6,245 nt of DNA from Actinomycetes bacterium (lineage in GTDB: Bacteria > Actinomycetota > Actinomycetes > Actinomycetales > Microbacteriaceae), in assembly GCA_023450335.1 (NCBI GenBank), contig JAEXHA010000163.1, positions 1-6,245 of the forward strand, in the 5' to 3' direction. Below the pieces are notes generated by a model, which saw nothing but the letters and a program-made list of their open reading frames with translations, was not told where the DNA came from and did not search any database. Below, piece after piece: positions 1-6,245 of the stretch (position 1 is its first letter; the number at the start of each line of letters is the position of its first letter). A program made the position numbers and the translations under genes.

Positions 1-3000
1 GCCCGGCACCCTCCCCGCGACCGGGGGCCGCGAGCGAGCGCGCCACCGAGTCGCGGGCGCGATCGGCGAGCCGCTGCTGCAAGTCGGCCAGGTCGCGCGA
101 CGAGCCGATGGCCCGGCCACGGGCATCGACGGCGCGGAACGACATGCCCAGGTGTGCGGGCACGCGCGCCATCTCGAAGTCGTCTGCGCTCACCGGCTGG
201 TGCGCGACGTGCTGGATGCGCGTGGCCAGGGCGGCGCGCAGCGTCGTCGGCGGCATTCCGCCGTGCGACTCGGGCCCGGCGCCGGTCAGCTCCGCCCCCA
301 GTCGTGCCGCCCAGTCGGCGGCCGGCACGACGTGCCGGCGGATCGCCTTGGGCAGCGCCCGCAACAGGCCCGCGATGAGCTCGTCGCGCAGCCCCGGCAC
401 CTGCCAGTCGAAGCCGTCGGGCTTCAGCTGCGCCAGCAGCGGCAGCGGGATCACCACGCTCACCCCGTCGTCGGGCGCACCCGGCTCGAACCGGTACGCG
501 AGCGACAGCGTCTGGTCCTGCTGCTGCCACCTGGTCGGGAAGTCACGCTCATCGGCGCGTGACGCGTCGTCGACGAGATCGGCCTCGGTGAGGTCGAGCA
601 GGTGCGGGGTGGATGCCAGAGCCTGACGCCACCAGGTCTCGAACGACCGCACGTCGACGACCTCGCGCGGCACGCGCGCGTCGTAGAACGCGAACACTGT
701 CTCGTCGCCGGCGAGGATGTCGCGGCGCCGCTCACGCTCTTCGAGCTTCTCGAGCTTGCGGCGCTGTTCGAAGTTGCGCCGCTCGAACGCCGTCAGGCGC
801 TTGTCGAGATGGTGGGTGTTCCACTCGCCGTCCACGAGGGCGTGGCGCAGGAACAGTTCGCGGGCAAGCTCCGGATCGGTGCGGGCCAGCTGCACGCGCC
901 GCCGCGGAATGATCTCGACCCCGAACAGGGTGACCTTCTCGGCGGCGACGGCCGCCCCGGCATCCTTCGACCAATGCGGATCGCTGAGCGAGCGATGGGC
1001 GAGGTCACCGGCCAGCTCTTCGGCCCAGGCCGGGTCGATGACGGCCACGGTCCGTGCGAACAGGCGGGAGGTCTCGACGAGCTCGGCGGCCATCACCGCG
1101 TCGGGCGAGGCCTTGCGCAGCCCCGACCCGGGGAAGATCGCGAACGATGCGCCACGCGCGCCGCGGTATTCGGCCAGGGGCTTGCGTCGCGTCGCGTCCT
1201 TGCCGGCGCCCGGCTTGCCGAGACTGCGCGTGTCGAGGATGCCGATGTGCGACAGCAGACCCGACAGGATCGCGCGATGCACGAGCGCCGGATCGGCGGC
1301 GCCCGACCCGCTCGCCTCGCCGGGCTCGCCGGCGCGGCGTGCGTCGCCGGTGAGCTGACGCAGCTGCCGGTGCACGTCGAACCACTCGCGCACCCGCACG
1401 TAGTTGAGGTGCTCCGACCGTACGAGACGACGGAAGGCGCTCGAGCCGAGCTCGCGCTGCTGTTCGCGCAGGTGATTCCACAGGTTCAGCAGCGTGAGAA
1501 AGTCGCTGGTCGGGTCGGTGAACCGGGCGTGCAGCCGGTCGGCCTCGGCGCGCTTTCCGGGCTCGTCGGCCGACGGGCGCTCGCGCACGTCCTGGATCGA
1601 CAGCCCCGCCACGATCGCCAGGACATCGCCGGTCACCGCCAGCCTCCGGGCCTCGATCAGCATGCGGGCGAACCGCGGGTCGATGGGCAGCCGCGCGATC
1701 TCGCGCCCGATCTTGGTGAGCCGGGCCTCACCGTCGCGGGTGCGGGTGACGGCGCGCAGCTCGGTCAGCAGGTCGAACGCGGCCTTCACCCCACGGCTGT
1801 CGGGCGGGGTGAGGAAGGGGAAGGCGCTGATGTCGCCGAAGCCCAGCGCGAGCATCTGCAGAATGACGGCGGCCAGCGACGTGCGCCGGATCTCGGGCTC
1901 GGTGTACTCGGGGCGCGAGGCGAAGTCCTCTTCGCTGTACAGCCGGATCGCGATGCCCGGCGACGTGCGGCCGGCGCGCCCGGAGCGCTGCTGCGCCGAC
2001 GCCTGCGACACAGGTTCGATCGGCAGCCGCTGGATCTTCGAACGGTTGCTGTAGCGCGAGATGCGCGCCGTCCCGGCATCCACCACATAGCGGATGCCGG
2101 GAACCGTCAGGCTGGTCTCGGCGACGTTGGTGGCGAGGATCACCCGGCGGCGCACCCCGGCGACGGCGGACGGCTCGAACACGCGGTGCTGCTCAGCCGC
2201 CGACAGCCGCCCATACAGCGGCAGCACCTCGGTGGGACGCGCGTGCGACGCGTACATGCCGCGCACGGCATCTGCCGCATCGCGGATCTCGGCCTCGCCC
2301 GGGAGGAACACCAGAACGTCGCCGTCCGACTCGCGATCGAGTTCACGCAGCGCCGCCAGCAGCCCGTCGACATCGTCGGATGCGTCCGGATCGTCGTGCG
2401 GGCGGTAGCGGATCTCGACCGGGTAGGTGCGGCCCGAGACCTCGATGATCGGCGCCGGCGTCTCGTCGGCGGCTGCGAAGTGCTTCGCGAAGCTGGCGGG
2501 ATCGATCGTGGCCGACGTGATGATGACCTTCAGGTCGGGACGCTCGGGAAGGATGCGCCTCAGGTAGCCCAGCAGGAAGTCGACGTTCAGCGACCGCTCG
2601 TGCGCCTCGTCGACGATGATCGTGTCGTATCGGCGCAGCAGCCGATCGCGGTGGATCTCGTTGAGCAGGATGCCGTCGGTCACCAGCGCGATCTTCGTAT
2701 CCGGCCCGACCTGGTCGGTGAAGCGCACCTTGTAGCCGACCGCGCCGCCCAGCGGCACTTCGAGCTCGTGTGCGACGCGCTCGGCGATCGTACGGGCCGC
2801 GATGCGGCGCGGCTGGGTGTGGGCGATGCTGGTGCGCCCGAGTTCGAGGCAGATCTTGGGCAGCTGTGTCGTCTTGCCCGACCCGGTGGCCCCGGCGACG
2901 ATCACGACCTGATGGTCGCGGATGGCGTGCGCGATCTCGTCCCGCGCGGCGCTGACGGGCAGCTCGGGCGGGTACGAGATACGGGGTTCGGGGGAGGGCA

Positions 3001-3001
3001 T
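1..3001 (-). CDS. hrpA: ATP-dependent RNA helicase HrpA (DEAH box), C-terminus cut by window edge
   Basis: This is a 3'-to-5' DEAH-box RNA helicase that remodels RNA in the cytoplasm using ATP. In E. coli, HrpA is linked to mRNA processing and to rescue of stalled ribosomes. Reading from ATG at 3001, the core motifs appear in order: Walker A GATGSGKT (residues 37-44), motif Ia TQPRR (62-66), DEAH (131-134), SAT (163-165), and motif VI QRSGRAGR (338-345). An HA2-like helical region follows (about 400-490), then an OB-fold-like part around residue 590 (HIGILD), then the HrpA-specific C-terminal region (DUF3418 type) from about residue 690. Exactly 1000 codons lie in the window. E. coli HrpA is about 1300 residues, so roughly 300 are missing at the window edge; this is not a gene truncation. 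ATG 3001 is the only usual start codon after the in-frame stop at 3043-3041. I found no frameshift or internal stop. It is divergent from the reductase gene. The family call is secure; the role in this organism is inferred. Confidence 0.96.
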   Translation of the reverse strand, partial: MPSPEPRISYPPELPVSAARDEIAHAIRDHQVVIVAGATGSGKTTQLPKICLELGRTSIAHTQPRRIAARTIAERVAHELEVPLGGAVGYKVRFTDQVGPDTKIALVTDGILLNEIHRDRLLRRYDTIIVDEAHERSLNVDFLLGYLRRILPERPDLKVIITSATIDPASFAKHFAAADETPAPIIEVSGRTYPVEIRYRPHDDPDASDDVDGLLAALRELDRESDGDVLVFLPGEAEIRDAADAVRGMYASHARPTEVLPLYGRLSAAEQHRVFEPSAVAGVRRRVILATNVAETSLTVPGIRYVVDAGTARISRYSNRSKIQRLPIEPVSQASAQQRSGRAGRTSPGIAIRLYSEEDFASRPEYTEPEIRRTSLAAVILQMLALGFGDISAFPFLTPPDSRGVKAAFDLLTELRAVTRTRDGEARLTKIGREIARLPIDPRFARMLIEARRLAVTGDVLAIVAGLSIQDVRERPSADEPGKRAEADRLHARFTDPTSDFLTLLNLWNHLREQQRELGSSAFRRLVRSEHLNYVRVREWFDVHRQLRQLTGDARRAGEPGEASGSGAADPALVHRAILSGLLSHIGILDTRSLGKPGAGKDATRRKPLAEYRGARGASFAIFPGSGLRKASPDAVMAAELVETSRLFARTVAVIDPAWAEELAGDLAHRSLSDPHWSKDAGAAVAAEKVTLFGVEIIPRRRVQLARTDPELARELFLRHALVDGEWNTHHLDKRLTAFERRNFEQRRKLEKLEERERRRDILAGDETVFAFYDARVPREVVDVRSFETWWRQALASTPHLLDLTEADLVDDASRADERDFPTRWQQQDQTLSLAYRFEPGAPDDGVSVVIPLPLLAQLKPDGFDWQVPGLRDELIAGLLRALPKAIRRHVVPAADWAARLGAELTGAGPESHGGMPPTTLRAALATRIQHVAHQPVSADDFEMARVPAHLGMSFRAVDARGRAIGSSRDLADLQQRLADRARDSVARSLAAPGRGEGAG

Positions 3002-3009
3002 AGCGTTCC

Positions 3010-3015
3010 ATCGTA
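3010..3015 (-). promoter_or_regulatory. Candidate -10 element for hrpA (TACGAT)
   Basis: Read on the minus strand, TACGAT fits the actinobacterial -10 pattern TANNNT and ends 8 bases before the hrpA ATG. Transcription would then start at or within a base or two of the start codon, giving a leaderless or nearly leaderless mRNA. The only ribosome-binding alternative is a weak GGAA just upstream of the ATG. No clear -35 hexamer is visible. This is inferred from sequence only. Confidence 0.4.
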
Positions 3016-3030
3016 TGACGGGTGGCCCTT

Positions 3031-3036
3031 TAGGTT
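3031..3036 (+). promoter_or_regulatory. Candidate -10 element for the aldo/keto reductase gene (TAGGTT)
   Basis: TAGGTT fits TANNNT and lies exactly at -12 to -7 relative to the A of the ATG at 3043. This is the arrangement expected of a leaderless actinobacterial transcript. The GGAG at 3037-3040 is only two bases from the ATG, too close for a normal Shine-Dalgarno site. The first three bases, TAG at 3031-3033, are also an in-frame stop, so the coding region cannot begin further upstream. No convincing -35 hexamer is seen. Confidence 0.5.
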
Positions 3037-3042
3037 GGAGTC

Positions 3043-3870
3043 ATGACGATTCCCCGCATCACGCTCAACGACGGCCACACCATTCCGCAGCTCGGGTTCG
3101 GAGTCTTCAAGGTGGATCCGGCCGAGACCGAGCGGATCGTCAGCGACGCCCTCGCAGCCGGCTACCGGCACATCGACACCGCGGCGATCTACGGCAACGA
3201 AGCCGGCGTCGGTCGGGCGATCGCGGCCAGCGGCCTCGCCCGTGACGAGCTGTTCATCACGACCAAGCTGTGGCTGAGCGAGCAGGCCGGCGACAAGCCG
3301 ATCGCCGCGCTGGAGGCGAGCCTCGACAAGCTCGGTCTCGAGAAGGTCGACCTGTACCTGTCGCACTGGCCGGCGCCGGCGAACGGTCACTACGTGAACG
3401 CGTGGGAGAAGATGGTCGCGCTGCGCGATGCGGGCAAGACCACGAGCATCGGCGTCTCGAACCATCTTCCCGAGCATGTGGATGCCATCGTCGCCGCCAC
3501 CGGGGTCGTTCCCGCCGTCGACCAGATCGAACTGCACCCCGCCTACCAGCAGCGCGACGTGACCGACTACGCCAAGGCCCACGGCATCCGCATCGAAGCA
3601 TGGGGACCGCTGGGGCAGGGCAAGTACCCGCTGTTCGATGAGGTGCCGGTCGTCGCGGCCGCCGCCGCGCACGGCAAGACGCCCGCGCAGGTCGTGCTGC
3701 GCTGGCATCTGCAGCAGGGGTTCATCGTGTTCCCGAAGTCGAACCGCGCCGAGCGCATGCGCGAGAACATCGACGTGTTCGACTTCGCGCTGACCGACGA
3801 CGAGCAGGCCGCGATCACCGCGCTCGAGCGCGGCGGCCGCGTCTCGTCGCACCCCAACGACGTGAACTGA
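3043..3870 (+). CDS. Aldo/keto reductase, 2,5-diketo-D-gluconate reductase (DkgA) type
   Basis: This is a soluble NADPH-dependent oxidoreductase with a TIM-barrel fold that reduces aldehydes or ketones to alcohols. The 275-residue protein carries the full catalytic tetrad Asp45, Tyr50, Lys75 and His108. The Asp and Tyr sit in HIDTAAIYGNE and the His in LSHWP. Ser139, Asn140 and Gln161 (nicotinamide binding) are present, as is the stacking aromatic at 187 (Trp). The 2'-phosphate-binding loop KSNRAER gives Lys232, Ser233, Arg235 and Arg238. From memory, this numbering coincides with that of Corynebacterium 2,5-DKG reductase A (AKR5C, 278 residues), so there is essentially no insertion or deletion in the core. 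Phe22, Trp77 and Trp109 line the expected substrate pocket. The start is the first ATG after an in-frame TAG at 3031-3033. It is divergent from hrpA and convergent with the mannosyltransferase gene. The physiological substrate is unknown: many paralogues share this signature, so no gene symbol is given. Confidence 0.95.
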   Translation: MTIPRITLNDGHTIPQLGFGVFKVDPAETERIVSDALAAGYRHIDTAAIYGNEAGVGRAIAASGLARDELFITTKLWLSEQAGDKPIAALEASLDKLGLEKVDLYLSHWPAPANGHYVNAWEKMVALRDAGKTTSIGVSNHLPEHVDAIVAATGVVPAVDQIELHPAYQQRDVTDYAKAHGIRIEAWGPLGQGKYPLFDEVPVVAAAAAHGKTPAQVVLRWHLQQGFIVFPKSNRAERMRENIDVFDFALTDDEQAAITALERGGRVSSHPNDVN

Positions 3871-3905
3871 GTCGACACCGGCGCGTGCGCTGACGTGTTC
3901 GGCAC

Positions 3906-3966
3906 GTTCGGCAGTCGCATCGTGCGGATGGGCTCGAGAAACACCCGCACTATGCGACTGTTGAGC
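3906..3966 (+). terminator. Long imperfect hairpin between convergent genes; candidate terminator or structured RNA
   Basis: The perfect 9-bp arms CAGTCGCAT (3912-3920) and ATGCGACTG (3952-3960) are followed inward by one C/T mismatch and then by six more pairs, GTGCGG (3922-3927) with CCGCAC (3945-3950). They close a 17-base loop. In plus-strand RNA the stem extends outward through 3906-3911 and 3961-3966 with three Watson-Crick and three G-U pairs, giving about 22 positions with a single mismatch. The hairpin begins 35 bases after the reductase stop codon and lies 23 bases beyond the mannosyltransferase stop, so it could end both transcripts. Neither side has a T-run, so it is not a classical intrinsic terminator. 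It could instead stabilise the reductase mRNA 3' end or be part of a dispersed palindromic repeat. The structure is directly visible; its function is inferred. Confidence 0.5.
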
Positions 3967-3989
3967 ACGGCGCCGCCGGCGTGGACCCG

Positions 3990-5531
3990 TCAGACCCAGC
4001 CGGTCATCCAGTTGTGCAGGCGGTAGAACTCGTACGGCACCTGCATCGCTGACCACAGCGGGTACCAGAATGCCGACAGCAGCACTGCGAACACCAAGAA
4101 CACGGTCACGACCCGCTGCCCGGTGAGACGCCGGTCCGCCGACGCATGGCGCGGGCCGGAGATGGCCTGCAGCGCGAAGGTGAGCGCGAGCAGCAGGAAC
4201 GGCATGATCGCGACCGTGTAGAACTGAAAGGTCGTGCGCTCGGGGAAGACCAGCCACGTCAGCCACGTCGCCGCCAGGGCGGTGAGGACGACCGCGTGCC
4301 GCCAGTCGCGGGCGACGACGAACCGGTACACGAGCCACCCCGCCGCGGCGACGCCTGCGTACCACAGCAGCGGGTTGGGCATGCTGTAGATGATCTGCAG
4401 GCACCCGCTGGCGCCGGCGCAGCCGGCCTCGCCGTCGGCGGTGCTCGCGGCGTACATCGACGTGGGCCGCCACAGGAACGGCCACGCCCACGCCGGCGAC
4501 ATGTAGCCGTGCGGGGTGTCCATGGTCGCCATCGAGTTGTAGATCGTGACGTGGTACTCCCACAGGCTCGCCAGCGCGTTCGAGGCCTTGTGCCGGCCGT
4601 ACCCGCCGTCGGTGGCGAGCCACCCGGTCCAGGACGTGAGATAGACGAGGAGGGCCACCGGCACCAGCAGGACGAAGGATGCCGCACCTTGGCGCACGGC
4701 ATCGGTCGGCCATGCCGCGATGCCCAGCCGCCGGCGTTCGAGGGCGTCGGTGACGACGAGGTAGACGCCGATCGCGGCGAGCACCCACACGCCCGACCAC
4801 TTCACGGCGGTCGCGGCGCCGGCCGCCGCGCCCGCGGCGATGACCCACGGCCGGTTCCACAGCAACGGGCCCCACCGCGGCGGAACGCCGTCGAGGTATA
4901 CGACGCGGTCGGCGATCCGGTCGAGGTGCCGTCGCCGATCGAGCACCGTGAACCAGACCGCCAGCAGGATGAACAGGGTCAGGAAGATGTCCAGCAGCGC
5001 GACGCGGCTCATCGCGATGCCGATGCCGTCGATCGCGAGCAGGAATGCGGCGACGCCGGCGAAGGCCACGGAGTCCGTCAGCGCTTTGGCGATCAGGTAC
5101 AGCACCAGCACGCAGGCGGTGCCGCACAGCGCCGCGGCGATGCGCCAGCCGAACGACGAGTCGGCTCCGAAGATCGCCATGCCCAGACCGATGAGGTACT
5201 TGCCCAGCGGCGGGTGCACCACGAAGCTCGGGTCGGTCGTGAAGATGTCGGTCTCGCCGGCGACGAAACGCGCATCGGCGTCTTCGGGCCAGCTCGCCGC
5301 GTATCCGAGGTTCCATTGCGACCACGCGTCTTTCACGTAGTACGTCTCGTCGAACACGAGGGCGTGCGGGTGCCCCAGGTTCCACAGCCGCAGCACGGCC
5401 GCCAGCAGCGTCACCAGCGTGGGCACGAGCCAGCGGTATCGACGTCGCAGTGCCGCATCGGCCGCGTAACGCTCGCGCCAGCGGTCGACGAACGACCTGG
5501 GAGCGGGCAGCAGCGGCACGGCGGACGTCAC
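3990..5531 (-). CDS. pmt: Protein O-mannosyltransferase (GT39/PMT family), integral membrane
   Basis: This enzyme transfers mannose from polyprenyl-phosphate mannose to Ser/Thr of proteins being exported through the Sec system, at the outer face of the membrane. The 513-residue protein is about the size of M. tuberculosis Pmt (Rv1002c). A charged cytoplasmic N-terminus (1-33) leads into a first membrane helix (about 34-50). The first external loop follows, with the catalytic Asp-Glu pair (61-62, in VFDETYYVKDAW) and the conserved HPPLGK (106-111). Many hydrophobic segments follow, including about 134-152, 175-193, 283-300, 437-457 and 474-493, as expected of a PMT of roughly eleven helices. 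The PERTTFQFY stretch (430-438) precedes the C-terminal helices. The GTG at 5531 is the only usual start after an in-frame stop at 5561-5559. No Shine-Dalgarno site precedes it. It lies head-to-head with rsmI, as in M. tuberculosis. The target proteins cannot be read from this window. Confidence 0.96.
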   Translation of the reverse strand: MTSAVPLLPAPRSFVDRWRERYAADAALRRRYRWLVPTLVTLLAAVLRLWNLGHPHALVFDETYYVKDAWSQWNLGYAASWPEDADARFVAGETDIFTTDPSFVVHPPLGKYLIGLGMAIFGADSSFGWRIAAALCGTACVLVLYLIAKALTDSVAFAGVAAFLLAIDGIGIAMSRVALLDIFLTLFILLAVWFTVLDRRRHLDRIADRVVYLDGVPPRWGPLLWNRPWVIAAGAAAGAATAVKWSGVWVLAAIGVYLVVTDALERRRLGIAAWPTDAVRQGAASFVLLVPVALLVYLTSWTGWLATDGGYGRHKASNALASLWEYHVTIYNSMATMDTPHGYMSPAWAWPFLWRPTSMYAASTADGEAGCAGASGCLQIIYSMPNPLLWYAGVAAAGWLVYRFVVARDWRHAVVLTALAATWLTWLVFPERTTFQFYTVAIMPFLLLALTFALQAISGPRHASADRRLTGQRVVTVFLVFAVLLSAFWYPLWSAMQVPYEFYRLHNWMTGWV

Positions 5532-5538
5532 GCGGACA

Positions 5539-5544
5539 AGCCTA
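5539..5544 (-). promoter_or_regulatory. Candidate -10 element for pmt (TAGGCT)
   Basis: Read on the minus strand, TAGGCT matches TANNNT and ends 7 bases before the GTG start at 5531. Transcription would begin at or next to the first base of the start codon. No purine-rich ribosome-binding site lies between them. It shares the TA at 5543-5544 with the opposing rsmI -10 candidate. A -35 hexamer would fall inside the start of rsmI; none stands out. Confidence 0.45.
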
Positions 5545-5548
5545 TGCT
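5543..5548 (+). promoter_or_regulatory. Candidate -10 element for rsmI (TATGCT)
   Basis: TATGCT is a good -10 match and lies exactly at -12 to -7 relative to the G of the GTG at 5555, as expected for a leaderless mRNA. A weak GGGG at 5549-5552 could act as a poor Shine-Dalgarno site, but it is too close to the start to be convincing. The element overlaps the pmt -10 candidate on the other strand by two bases. No -35 hexamer is recognisable. Confidence 0.5.
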
Positions 5549-5554
5549 GGGGCG

Positions 5555-6245
5555 GTGATCATCCTCGCGGCGACCCCGATCGGCAATCTGGGCGACGCGT
5601 CGCCGCGGCTCGTGGCGGCGCTCGAGGCGGCCACCGTCATCGCCGCCGAAGACACCCGCACCGCGCAGCGGCTGCTGCGCGCGTTGAGCGTCGAGAACCG
5701 GCCGCGCCTGCTGGCCCTGCACGACCACAACGAGAAGCAGCGGGCCGGCGAGCTGGTCACGCAGGCCGCCGAGACCGACCTGCTCGTGCTCAGCGACGCC
5801 GGCATGCCCACCGTCAGCGACCCCGGCTATGCGCTGGTGGCCGAGGCGGCGGCGCAGGGCGTGGCGGTGACCGCGATTCCCGGGCCGAGCGCCGTGATCA
5901 CCGCGCTGGCGGTGTCGGGACTTCCCACCGACCGGTTCGCCTTCGAGGGGTTCGTGCCCCGCAAGGCGGGGGAGAGGCGCTCGGCGCTGCAGGCACTGGC
6001 ATCCGAACCGCGGACCATGGTCTTCTTCGAAGGCCCCTCGCGGCTGGCCGAGACGCTGCAGGCGCTGGCCGACGCGTTCGGTGCCGAGCGTCCCGCCGCG
6101 GTGTGTCGCGAACTGACCAAGCTGCACGAAGAGGTGGTGCGCGGTCCGCTCGCCGAGCTGGCGGCATGGGCGGCGAACGGCGTCCGCGGCGAGATCGTCG
6201 TGGTCGTCGGCGGAGCCGCCGCGCGGGAGGTGTCGACACCGGACG
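5555..6245 (+). CDS. rsmI: 16S rRNA (cytidine1402-2'-O)-methyltransferase RsmI, C-terminus cut by window edge
   Basis: RsmI uses S-adenosylmethionine to methylate the 2'-OH of C1402 in the ribosomal decoding centre, acting together with RsmH, which methylates N4 of the same base. The protein has the tetrapyrrole-methylase (SAM-MT type III) fold. The motifs appear in order: TPIGNLGD (residues 7-14), AAEDTR (30-35), LSDAGMPTVSDPGY (79-92), IPGPSA (108-113), FEGFVPRK (130-137), FFEGPSRL (157-164), then CRELTKLHEEV and GEIVVVVGG near the visible end. 230 codons are present of the usual 270-290, so only the variable C-terminal tail is missing. GTG 5555 puts TPIGNLGD at the family's normal distance from the N-terminus. 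It diverges from pmt across only 23 bp. The family call is secure; I see no anomaly in it. Confidence 0.96.
   Translation, partial: MIILAATPIGNLGDASPRLVAALEAATVIAAEDTRTAQRLLRALSVENRPRLLALHDHNEKQRAGELVTQAAETDLLVLSDAGMPTVSDPGYALVAEAAAQGVAVTAIPGPSAVITALAVSGLPTDRFAFEGFVPRKAGERRSALQALASEPRTMVFFEGPSRLAETLQALADAFGAERPAAVCRELTKLHEEVVRGPLAELAAWAANGVRGEIVVVVGGAAAREVSTPD

Noticed and set aside
2343..3011. Minus-strand open frame starting at ATG 3011, ten bases upstream of the hrpA start
   Set aside because: It is in a different frame from the helicase motifs. The Walker A, DEAH and SAT motifs are read only from ATG 3001.
602..3046. Open frame of 814 codons on the plus strand opposite hrpA
   Set aside because: It reads exactly the complementary triplets of the hrpA codons. 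It stays open because hrpA lacks TTA, CTA and TCA codons there, which is usual at this G+C. The translation is low-complexity Arg/Gly/Asp-rich with no recognisable motif, while the opposite strand carries a complete set of helicase motifs.
3567..3968. Minus-strand open frame of 133 codons starting in the hairpin and running antisense to the reductase
   Set aside because: There is no family resemblance, and it overlaps a gene with full catalytic signatures. Its start falls inside the stem-loop.
3968..3979. GC-rich short inverted repeat between the long hairpin and the pmt stop codon
   Set aside because: The arms CGCCG and CGGCG are separated by one base, too tight to form a loop. It is compatible with plain GC-rich composition.
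2902..5385. Open frame of 827 codons on the minus strand crossing hrpA, the reductase and pmt
   Set aside because: It crosses three genes with strong family motifs in other frames, including the antisense-aligned frame of the reductase, and its product is Arg-rich without a domain. It is a GC-driven shadow.
4146..5558. Open frame of 470 codons on the plus strand opposite pmt
   Set aside because: It is codon-aligned antisense of pmt. The product is a hydrophilic Arg/Gln/His-rich sequence with no motif, and it ends just inside rsmI.
6229..6240. Perfect 12-bp palindrome GGTGTCGACACC near the right edge, sharing GTCGACACCGG with 3871-3881
   Set aside because: It lies in the variable C-terminal coding part of rsmI. 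An 11-base shared word is expected by chance in GC-rich DNA of this length. It does not match the parS or LexA-box sequences I know.

Overview
The window is very G+C-rich, gene-dense DNA. Its codon use, its gene starts without Shine-Dalgarno sites, and a Mycobacterium-type protein O-mannosyltransferase beside rsmI all point to an actinobacterium. Microbacteriaceae, for example Microbacterium, is my best guess from overall style, not from a database match.

Layout: (1) 3001 down to the left edge, minus strand: HrpA, a DEAH-box RNA helicase. It has an intact N-terminus and helicase core, and its C-terminus is cut off by the window. (2) 3002-3042: a 41-bp divergent gap with a -10 candidate in each direction. 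(3) 3043-3870, plus strand: an aldo/keto reductase of the 2,5-diketo-D-gluconate reductase type with all catalytic and NADPH-binding residues. (4) 3871-3989: a convergent gap dominated by a long imperfect hairpin. (5) 5531 down to 3990, minus strand: a complete GT39 protein O-mannosyltransferase. (6) 5532-5554: a 23-bp divergent gap whose two -10 candidates overlap each other. (7) 5555 to the right edge, plus strand: RsmI, a 16S rRNA methyltransferase, cut off by the window.

The two genes that leave the window (HrpA and RsmI) and two complete genes (AKR and PMT) account for nearly all of the sequence. There is no gene-free stretch over 300 bases, and I see no tRNA, rRNA, CRISPR array or insertion sequence. 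HrpA and RsmI both act on RNA or the ribosome. PMT acts at the membrane on exported proteins, and AKR is a soluble NADPH-dependent reductase. Each gene appears to be transcribed separately, because the order is minus, plus, minus, plus with no co-directional neighbours.

I found no exotic or undescribed system. The best leads are the intergenic structures: the hairpin in the convergent gap, and the compact divergent promoters that appear to drive leaderless mRNAs.
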